Assembly (NCBI GenBank): GCA_030753015.1
Contig: JASMDC010000013.1
Location: 25,216 to 89,215, forward strand
Reading direction: 5' to 3'
DNA length: 64,000 nt
From: Candidatus Undinarchaeales archaeon
GTDB lineage: Archaea > SpSt-1190 > JASMDC01
Numbering within the stretch: the first letter of the stretch is position 1; every line of letters begins with the position of its first letter. Made by a program: the position numbers and the translations under genes. The notes under the pieces were generated by a model. That model did no database searches, had not been told where the DNA came from, and saw nothing but the letters and a program-made list of their open reading frames with translations. Below, in pieces: positions 36,101 through 42,888 of the stretch.

Positions 36101-39100
36101 TGGCACGGAAGCGACCAGACGGTCACTCTCACGTGCAACGATGGGACCGGCGCGGGATGCGACACCACGTACTACTGCACCGATACGAGCGGGACGTGCA
36201 CGCCCAACACAACGTACTCGCAACCGATCAGCGTCACGTGCTCTGTGGGAAGCGTATGCACCAGATATGTCAGGTACCGCAGCAACGACACCCTTGCGAA
36301 CACGGAGGATGTCAGTACGAGCAATCCGGTGAAGATCGACAAGCATATACCGACCACGACCGACAGCTCTGACGCGAACTGGCACGGAAGCGACCAGGCA
36401 ATCACGCTCACGTGCGATGACGGATCGGGTGCAGGGTGCGACACCACATACTACTGCACCGATATGAACGGGACGTGTACGCCCGACACAGCGTACACGC
36501 AGCCGATCAGCATCACGTGCTCCGCGGGGAGCGTCTGCACGAGGTACGTCAGATACATCAGCAACGACACACTCGCAAATATCGAGGATGTAAAGACAAG
36601 CACGGGTCCCCGCATCGATAACGAGGCCCCTGTCACGAGCTCCAATGTGACGGAAGCATGGCACTCAATGGACCAATGGGCATCTCTGGTGTGTGATGAC
36701 GCCACAGGTGTGGGATGTAACGCTACCGCATACTGCATTGACACAAGCAGCGTATGTGGCTGTACCCCCACCACCATCTACGAAGGCCCGACCAACCTAA
36801 TCTGCTCCCCGGGTAGCGTGTGCACCCACCATATCTGCGTCGCGAGCAACGATTCTCTAGGCAATCTCGAGGAGAAGAGGAACATCGACGTGAACATCGA
36901 CAAATCCGGCATTGTGCTCCGCGACATAATCCTCCCCACGCAGGGAGGCCACTACCGGACACCAACGTCCCTGCCCCTTTCCCTGTCAGTGAACGATCAC
37001 ATCATCGACACGTGCTGGTACACAATCACGTCGACCGTCGGAGGCCGCTCCGTGCACACAATCCCAAAGTGTCAGAACGTCACTCTGGACATCACGACGG
37101 GCTCGTGGCTGGACGACTTTGACGATGGCTCGTGGATCGATAACAGTACATCCCACAACATCACCGTTTCCACCGGGGCGGTCCGACTCGTGCCCAAGGG
37201 CAACTCCACGGCCATTACCGGCAGGCTCCACAGCAGCCGGATCCGACCCATTAATCCTGGAAACTGGGGCCGCTTCACAGCCATCCAGAACGTCAACAAG
37301 TCCCAGGGCTCTGCGATCAGCTATTCGGTCCTGGACGGGGAGACGAACGAGACCTTGTGCAGTACCAACACCTCTAACAGGACTGTTGTGATTGACCTTT
37401 CCTCCTGTCTGAACGGGACCGCTTCGATAGTACTCTCGGCATCGCTCACATCTACGAACACATCGGCCGTGCCAGTTATCTACATGTGGAACGTGACGTG
37501 GTCACGGGCGGACGGCCCCTACGATCTGACGGTCCATGCCAACGACACGACGGGACGCTCCCAGAACAAGTCGCGACAATTCGTTGTCGACACGATCCCA
37601 CCTTCCATCACTTCGCTACTCATCAACGATGATGCCGCCTCCACGTCCACGAGGGACGTCACGCTCAATGCATCGGGCAGCGGGTTCTCGGAATGCAGGT
37701 TCAGCAACGATGGAGCCGAATGGTCCACGTACACTGCCTATAGCGGACCCGCGTCGTGGACACTCTCGGCCGGGAACGCTCAGAAGACCGTCTCTATGCA
37801 ATGTCGGGACTCCGCCGGTAACGAGGCGGTACAGGTCACCGATACCATCGACCTATCGATCCCGTCCAGTGGTGGTGGGAGCAGCAGCGGCAGCAGCAGC
37901 AGCAGCGCGAGCAGCAGCAGTGTAGCCAGTAGCAGCAGCAGCGGGAGCAGCGGTGGTGGTGGTGGAGGCGGCTATTCGCGCCTGAGCTATAACTTCTCGA
38001 TCGAGTGCGACCACCCGGAAATGCTCACGATGGAACCGGGCGGTCGCGCCAAGGTGTCCTGTATCGTGACTGCCCTGGAGACCCAGCTCCCCTCACTCAA
38101 CGTGACGACGGAACCGGTGGAAGGGCTCCATATCTTTCCCGCCATCCATTCCTTCGAAGAGATCCCGTACTGGACCTATAAGGACGCGGAAGAGACCTTG
38201 AAAGATGAACTGGTCGCATACCGGAAGTTCGTTCTCGAGATCAGTTCGGAGAAAAGCTGCAGAACGAGGATAGCTCCGATAAACATAATCGGTAGCTGCA
38301 TCTCGGAGGATGACAGGATCAACGTCACGAACGTGAGCAGGATATTCGCTAAAGTGCTCCCGCTACCGGAGTGTCCCGAGGAGAGTGATGGGTTCTGTCA
38401 GTCTTCGTGTCCTCTGGATGTCAGCGGGTGCGTTCCCGAGACGTGCGAGAACGCTCCCGAGGACTGCGGCCCATGTCCCGCGGACGAGGAAGAGGACGCG
38501 AACACTACGGATGACGAGGCCATCGGGCACGAAAACGTGACCCTTGAAGTCCCTACACCCTCCCCTTCCCAGGAAGCTACACCTGAGCCGACGGTCTCTC
38601 CTTCCCCGACGCCCGAGCCCGAGCCCGAGCCCGAACTTGAACCTGAGCCAAGCCTTGAACCTGAACCCGAGCCGACCCCGGTCCCGAATCCCAATGTAAC
38701 CGAGGACGAGTTCAACATGCATCTTGACGAGACGCGGAGCATCGTGGAGGACCTATCGTCAAGAACTGAGAACGTGACATCCCTCCTAAAGAACGATACT
38801 AAGATGGAGCTCCTGAAGAACATGAACATGGAACAGGAAATCAAACGCAACCTGGATTCCATCGAGGAGCTGTCACTGGAGTTCGAGATCATAACCAGGT
38901 CCAAGCCTGACGACATCATCGACGCCGATCAGCGAATCAGGACGATCAACCAGCGTATCGTTAAGCTCCAGGACACCACGCCCAAGAATATCATGATCGT
39001 GCACAGCTCTCGCCATGTCAGCAGGACGGCGAGACGTTCGAGGGAATCCATTCTCGATGAGATCGTCACGAGAGAGCAGGTCCGCCCGTCACCTCCGCTC

Positions 39101-40222
39101 GAGCGGGACACATCGGGTGAGAGCGAAGGTCCGGTCATTGTGGAGAACGCGTCCATCGTCACGGAGGTCGAGACCGTCCAAACCGAGTACCTGTCAGGGA
39201 GGGTGGAGCGCAAGACCCTGCTCAGTAAGGTGCTCACGAACACGGGGAACACGACACAGTACAACGTATCCCTCATCGTTAGCGTCTCCAAGGATATTGC
39301 AGCCAGGGCCAACCAGCTGGAGTTCAAGGTGAAACCAGTCGTGATCGTCGATGATCCCGTGTTCGGATGGACCATCGCCGAGCTTCCTCCGAACGTGACA
39401 GTGGAACGGACGTTCATGGTTCGAAAGGAACTTGAGTCATCCCAGGTGGAGTCGATCGACGAGGTGATCGTCAGCGGCATCCAGCTCGTTGAGGTCGAGA
39501 AGACTACCCCCTCGTCCGTTGTCACGGCAGGTCTTCCCGAACCGCCCTCCATGGGAAAGCTCATCGCTATAGTGGTCGTGCTCGTTTTTCTATCCCTCTT
39601 CATCTCGAGCGTAGACCTCGGCCGCCGTCCCATTCCACTTGGGGTACCTGATACTGCTTCGCTCCTACAAGCCCATACCGACTCGTGTCCACAACACATC
39701 CCCCTGGACCTCTCGACAGCCGAACGAACGATACCGAGGGAGGAGATGAACGTTTCCAGTATCGTCCGCTACATGAGCGAGGCACCAGAAAGGGGACAGG
39801 GAGAGATCGAAGCGGAACTGCTCGCCCTCGGGTTCTCCCAGCACGAAGTATCGCTCGCGTTCCAGGAACTCGCCGGACGGGCACGGAAGAAGGAAACGAA
39901 CGTATCCAGGATCGTCCTCTTTTTGAGCGAGGCACCGGAACGGGGTCAGGGAGAGATCGAAGCGGAACTGCTCTCTCTCGGATTCTCCCAGCACGAGGTC
40001 TCGCTCGCATTCCAGGAACTCGCTGGACGGGCACGAAAGAAGGAGACGAACGTGTCCAGGATCGTCCACTTTCTGAGCGAGGCACCGGAACGGGATCAGG
40101 GAGAGATCGAAGTGGAACTGCTCGCCCTCGGGTTCTCCCCGTACGAAATATCGCTCGCGTTCCAAGAGCTCGCCGGAAGGGTGCCCGGAGGGATTCCCCC
40201 GAGTTCTTTTCCAGAATATTAG
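33134..40222 (+). CDS. Giant gingipain-like (C25) membrane-anchored surface protein
   Basis: A 2,362-residue protein. A signal peptide (residues 1-28) is followed by a propeptide-like region with an acidic Gly/Glu-rich segment, then a Peptidase C25 (gingipain) domain at about 270-695 with catalytic His536 (GGHGG) and Cys588 (TASC). Residues 793-1260 are five tandem cysteine-rich repeats of 93 residues. Later come Ig-like parts, a Ser/Gly linker (about 1577-1610), a Cys-rich piece, a Pro/Glu stalk, a coiled-coil region and one membrane helix (about 2142-2162). The cytosolic tail has three 50-residue repeats. The start is the ATG at 33134; a GTG at 33125 is possible. The TTATATGG box is at 33088. 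The gene fills most of the block bounded by the RLI-end repeats. Confidence 0.9.
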   Translation: MENGKEQSSVLVEGLLLLVLLPSLVLSTELDVGTNIATSEMYSQQLRYFNVDVAFSDPVLTMEDGSTSITIENTTLVSEPTHPMLPMRIVTLYIPEGYQVSSVEVIELVTRSLGADHQVLPAPYPISPIDHKPSERNTSIYGSPEPFPPQSFMTYGTRRLMGYNVFQVATFPITYYPINGSLLFHPRIRIRAQLEWTGTEGPGKEEEERGFISSIVENDFALEEGFGTPVVPDHSDSDGAGEGEGESGTTEGGADGEGEPQADSGPTYEYLIVYHSPTFNSAANRLGTWKYQKGYTVGLASTAYFNSNYAGYDLAEKIRNGLKNLHDNYGTQWVVLIGDYNYVPPRCGYDKKGTNTGGNTGYLCDADSTPTDLYYADLDSDWDYDGDNLYGEYIDDHWGGGVQRLDLTAEVYVGRISVSDADTALQVVDKIIKYEKEPTTGDWLSKALILGAMANYDEDTNSDGQVDKFKRDWAPVMEQLRTDYFPADYSLTTMYEKEGVASPLGQSTYSCTTPLTNDNVKSAINQGYGVMTMGGHGGKTDIWRVIWSMDADSDNINDPSEKQWSAYLKTTDTLSNANKTPFVYTASCLTALIDGSSDSLGEWLVNQQWSGAIGYVGATRTSYSGIGSTEYYNQKLVKLFWDSLFSGYYSSGEALYRSKTQYSVHHPFTGASNDNTKLRNYYDYILLGDPETPIWTDDPVTVSSTGLPEKLQTGHANEFVVIIKDSEQSAVNGARVSISGAGTHEEKTTDTQGNAAFTGISPTSDGTVTLVVTKHNHLTVIEEVQSITDNDAPTTTPGVTEDGWYSEDQTLSLTCDDGSGVGCSTTYYCTDSVGTCTPGTVYTQPVSLSCSTGSICIHYVRYYSKDQFDNAESFKTSVAFRIDKQKPTTTDSSDANWHGSDQAITLTCNDGTGAGCDTTYYCTDTSGTCTPDTNYTQPISITCSAGSVCTRYVRYRSNDTLANTEDVRTSNQVRIDKQKPTTSDNSDTNWHGSDQTVTLTCNDGTGAGCDTTYYCTDTSGTCTPNTTYSQPISVTCSVGSVCTRYVRYRSNDTLANTEDVSTSNPVKIDKHIPTTTDSSDANWHGSDQAITLTCDDGSGAGCDTTYYCTDMNGTCTPDTAYTQPISITCSAGSVCTRYVRYISNDTLANIEDVKTSTGPRIDNEAPVTSSNVTEAWHSMDQWASLVCDDATGVGCNATAYCIDTSSVCGCTPTTIYEGPTNLICSPGSVCTHHICVASNDSLGNLEEKRNIDVNIDKSGIVLRDIILPTQGGHYRTPTSLPLSLSVNDHIIDTCWYTITSTVGGRSVHTIPKCQNVTLDITTGSWLDDFDDGSWIDNSTSHNITVSTGAVRLVPKGNSTAITGRLHSSRIRPINPGNWGRFTAIQNVNKSQGSAISYSVLDGETNETLCSTNTSNRTVVIDLSSCLNGTASIVLSASLTSTNTSAVPVIYMWNVTWSRADGPYDLTVHANDTTGRSQNKSRQFVVDTIPPSITSLLINDDAASTSTRDVTLNASGSGFSECRFSNDGAEWSTYTAYSGPASWTLSAGNAQKTVSMQCRDSAGNEAVQVTDTIDLSIPSSGGGSSSGSSSSSASSSSVASSSSSGSSGGGGGGGYSRLSYNFSIECDHPEMLTMEPGGRAKVSCIVTALETQLPSLNVTTEPVEGLHIFPAIHSFEEIPYWTYKDAEETLKDELVAYRKFVLEISSEKSCRTRIAPINIIGSCISEDDRINVTNVSRIFAKVLPLPECPEESDGFCQSSCPLDVSGCVPETCENAPEDCGPCPADEEEDANTTDDEAIGHENVTLEVPTPSPSQEATPEPTVSPSPTPEPEPEPELEPEPSLEPEPEPTPVPNPNVTEDEFNMHLDETRSIVEDLSSRTENVTSLLKNDTKMELLKNMNMEQEIKRNLDSIEELSLEFEIITRSKPDDIIDADQRIRTINQRIVKLQDTTPKNIMIVHSSRHVSRTARRSRESILDEIVTREQVRPSPPLERDTSGESEGPVIVENASIVTEVETVQTEYLSGRVERKTLLSKVLTNTGNTTQYNVSLIVSVSKDIAARANQLEFKVKPVVIVDDPVFGWTIAELPPNVTVERTFMVRKELESSQVESIDEVIVSGIQLVEVEKTTPSSVVTAGLPEPPSMGKLIAIVVVLVFLSLFISSVDLGRRPIPLGVPDTASLLQAHTDSCPQHIPLDLSTAERTIPREEMNVSSIVRYMSEAPERGQGEIEAELLALGFSQHEVSLAFQELAGRARKKETNVSRIVLFLSEAPERGQGEIEAELLSLGFSQHEVSLAFQELAGRARKKETNVSRIVHFLSEAPERDQGEIEVELLALGFSPYEISLAFQELAGRVPGGIPPSSFPEY
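35510..36907 (+). repeat. Five tandem 279-bp repeats inside the C25 gene
   Basis: Units begin at 35510, 35792, 36071, 36350 and 36629 (spacing 282, 279, 279, 279 bp). Each encodes ~93 residues with a TLTCNDGTGAGCDTTYYCTD core and six to eight cysteines; the three middle copies are almost identical, the outer two diverged. Confidence 0.88.
39749..40198 (+). repeat. Three tandem 150-bp repeats in the C25 cytosolic tail
   Basis: Units start at 39749, 39899 and 40049, an exact 150-bp period. Each encodes a 50-residue, three-helix-like unit (NVSRIVxFLSEAPER, then GFSQHEVSLAFQELAGR) and lies on the inner side of the membrane helix. Confidence 0.88.
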
Positions 40223-40271
40223 AGCCATCCCACTGGTCGATGTGCAAGCTGTGATGCATCAAGAAGAGAGA

Positions 40272-40304
40272 AGAAGGCGCAGGGCGAGTACTACTACCTC
40301 GAGT
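40272..40304. repeat. 33-bp repeat, right copy (RLI 3' end)
   Basis: Exact copy of 32070-32102. Read on the plus strand it would end RLI with a TAG; on the minus strand it supplies the last codons of the 823-residue protein. Confidence 0.85.
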
Positions 40305-42765
40305 AGTCCTGCGGATACTCCTGCTGGTACGGCGGAGGCACACCCTCCCCATCTTCCTCGTCCTCTATGTGGAGGTGGAAGGCGAAACCCACAGCAAGAA
40401 TGATCAGCATCCCCAGGACCATGAGCGTGGACAGGACGAGGTAGGTCCGCTTTGGTTTCGGTTGCTCCACGGACGTGGGCCGGTACTGCTCCAACGTCTC
40501 CTTGGCCTTGTCGAGCTTATCTTGGGCGGCCCCGTACTCACCCCGTTGTGTCAGCCGTGTCGCGTCCATGAGGGTGTTCTCCAGATCGGTCCGAATCCTG
40601 ACGTCGGAGATCTGCCCGACAGCCTCCTTGACGTAGGCAAGGTCCGCCTGGGTCCTGGCCCTGGACTCGGCGACGCGGTCGCGAGCATCGGCCGTCCCCG
40701 CGTCGGGCTCGTCCACATCGGTACCCAGGGGGGCGACCTCCAGCTCTGCCACGGTTGTCGTCGGCGACAGGCTGGGCCTGGTGTCGTTCCCGGGGTCTAC
40801 GGTGGTATTGGGGACAGGGGTGGGCGTTGGCGTCGTCACTACCAGTGACTCGCCGGGGGCCGTGAGGTTGAGCCCTCGCTCCTCGCATCGCTCGTTCCCG
40901 AGGACGTCCGCGCAGCAGAACCTGACGGCATGAGCACCCTCGCCCAGCGTCAGGGTCCACTGATTCTCCACGCCCCCCTCATCGGGGACACGGGTGCTCC
41001 CGTCGACGACAAGAGTGCAGGTGGCCGGCGGGCTTCCCCGCTCCTCGACGTCGACGGCATTGAACCGCACGATGGGCTGGTCGATGCCTGGCCGATAGGT
41101 GAGACTGAACGTCGGTGGTGTCGAGTCGAGGATCACCGTCCCCCGTTCGCATGCACGGTTGCCTGTCCGATCGGTACAGCACGCCTCCAGCCCGTTCTTG
41201 CCCTCGATCACCGTTGTCGTAAGGAACGCGCTCCCCTTCGCCTTGACCGGTCGCCCCACCTCGCCATCGCGTGCCAGGGTGCACGACACCTCCTCGTCCA
41301 TGGCATCGGTCACATCCTCGAGGATGATCCAGAGCGTATGTTCGCTCACCAGCTCAGGGAAGGAGGCTGCGAAATTGGGTGTCGCGCGGTCCACCATCGC
41401 GGGACTGCGTGTGATCACCGTACCACGTGGTCCGTTGCACATGACCTCCAGGTCGTACATGCCGTCGGTGTCAGCTTTGACACTCCCGACGAAAGCATTA
41501 CCGGCGAGCTCCATGTCAATGGATTCCCCCTCGGTCGGTGCGATCATGTGCATCTCACAGGCCACGCCGTCCTTGAGCGTGGGTACGATGGTGAGCTCAA
41601 TGGTCTCCTCGTCGACGCGCACACCGCCGATGGTCACGTTAAAGACCGTAGCGGGTCGCACTTCGAGCTCGGCCCGCTCGTAGTTGGGGAGCCCACCGAC
41701 GGTAAAGGTATAGAGGCCGTGGAGGGACGGGACGAATGTGATAGAGTGGATGCCCGGTGATCCCTCCACCAAGAGAACGTTGCTCTGTTCGCCCACGGGG
41801 GACGTGATGATGATGGAGAGGGGGACTCTAGCAGGTCCAAACACCTCGATCAATACCTCGTCCCCGAAGAAGGGCTGCTCGGGACCAACTGACAGCTCGA
41901 GCGAGTACAGACTGACCGGGAGATAGGCCACGTCGAACACCCGTGCATCCGTGTCATCGCACACCTCGTCGCAACACGTTACATTGGCCACGATCAGTCG
42001 GAGCTGAAGTACAATGGGCTCGTTACCGGCGCTACCGACGCGAACGTCCACGGTCGTGTTCGAGGACGTGGCCAGGTCCCTGATGGTACAGGAGCGCTCT
42101 TCGCCCAGCTCGAACACGATCGCCACGCTCACCGTCTCACCGTCATTTGTGATGTTCGCCCTCACACCCGCCTCCCGTCCCACCTCGACGCGATCCTCAT
42201 CGAGGACCGTTCCGCTGAAGCCGATGGGCGAGATGGCGACCGTTCCTACGTTGAGGTTGAGGCGTTGGGTGACGAGGAGGTTGGTGAGGGGTCGATCGGG
42301 ATCATAGGGCTGAGTGCGGTTGACCGTGATCGGATTGACCGTGATAAGTAGGGTTCGGCTGTCCTCACTGCGGCGCTCGTCCCAGGAGAAGAGCTCAGCG
42401 TAGGTGTAGCTCGGCGCATCCCGGATCGGCACCTGGGCGATGGTACCGTTCACGAGCACGTTCACCAGCAGATCGGTCCGTTCCTCGACCTTGGTCTTGT
42501 GCCCGTGGAGTCTGACGGAGGTCACGCGCCTCCCGCGGGGGACGGGGACCTCGTTCCGTGCCACAGGGAGGCGGATGGCGTAGGGTGCGGTGTCCTGCTC
42601 CGTGCCATCGATGACGATCTCGGCCTCGCCACGCACGTCCTCCACGCGGTGCTCGCGAATGGTGAGGTTCGCCCACCCCAACCTGGGGGAAACCGACCAC
42701 TCGACCCCAACGGCGGTCGTTAGCAACAGCACTACCAGGACGATGCACGCGCGTTGGACGCCCAC
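40294..42765 (-). CDS. Secreted, C-terminally anchored surface protein with Ig-like domains
   Basis: An 823-residue protein. I start at the GTG at 42765 because TTTAAA centred at 42790 is 25.5 nt upstream; the frame is open to a GTG at 42819. Residues 3-22 are a signal peptide. The ectodomain shows beta-rich repeats (VELSVGPEQPFFGDEVLIEVFGP, and two CCTDRTGNRACERG / CCADVLGNERCEERG units), a Pro/Thr segment (TPTPTPVPNTT), a helical stalk with KEAVGQISDVRIRTDLENTL, then a membrane helix (LVLSTLMVLGMLIILAVGFAF) and a short acidic Pro/Tyr tail. The last codons come from the 33-bp RLI-end repeat, meaning that before the presumed insertion this gene and RLI were convergent with overlapping 3' ends. 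Confidence 0.75.
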   Translation of the reverse strand: MGVQRACIVLVVLLLTTAVGVEWSVSPRLGWANLTIREHRVEDVRGEAEIVIDGTEQDTAPYAIRLPVARNEVPVPRGRRVTSVRLHGHKTKVEERTDLLVNVLVNGTIAQVPIRDAPSYTYAELFSWDERRSEDSRTLLITVNPITVNRTQPYDPDRPLTNLLVTQRLNLNVGTVAISPIGFSGTVLDEDRVEVGREAGVRANITNDGETVSVAIVFELGEERSCTIRDLATSSNTTVDVRVGSAGNEPIVLQLRLIVANVTCCDEVCDDTDARVFDVAYLPVSLYSLELSVGPEQPFFGDEVLIEVFGPARVPLSIIITSPVGEQSNVLLVEGSPGIHSITFVPSLHGLYTFTVGGLPNYERAELEVRPATVFNVTIGGVRVDEETIELTIVPTLKDGVACEMHMIAPTEGESIDMELAGNAFVGSVKADTDGMYDLEVMCNGPRGTVITRSPAMVDRATPNFAASFPELVSEHTLWIILEDVTDAMDEEVSCTLARDGEVGRPVKAKGSAFLTTTVIEGKNGLEACCTDRTGNRACERGTVILDSTPPTFSLTYRPGIDQPIVRFNAVDVEERGSPPATCTLVVDGSTRVPDEGGVENQWTLTLGEGAHAVRFCCADVLGNERCEERGLNLTAPGESLVVTTPTPTPVPNTTVDPGNDTRPSLSPTTTVAELEVAPLGTDVDEPDAGTADARDRVAESRARTQADLAYVKEAVGQISDVRIRTDLENTLMDATRLTQRGEYGAAQDKLDKAKETLEQYRPTSVEQPKPKRTYLVLSTLMVLGMLIILAVGFAFHLHIEDEEDGEGVPPPYQQEYPQDYSR

Positions 42766-42888
42766 GAGTGATTGAGTGCGAGCGTGTTTTAAATTACTTG
42801 CACTGGTGTGACGTGACACGAGGACGATACCTTTTTAATTGGTCCGCGGGGCATAGACTAGGGAAATCCTTCTTGGATGTGACATGAC

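Noticed and set aside
40369..41760. Plus-strand proteins of 159 and 276 residues
   Set aside because: Both lie wholly opposite the 823-residue surface protein, which has signal peptide, stalk and membrane anchor; the plus frames have no such features.
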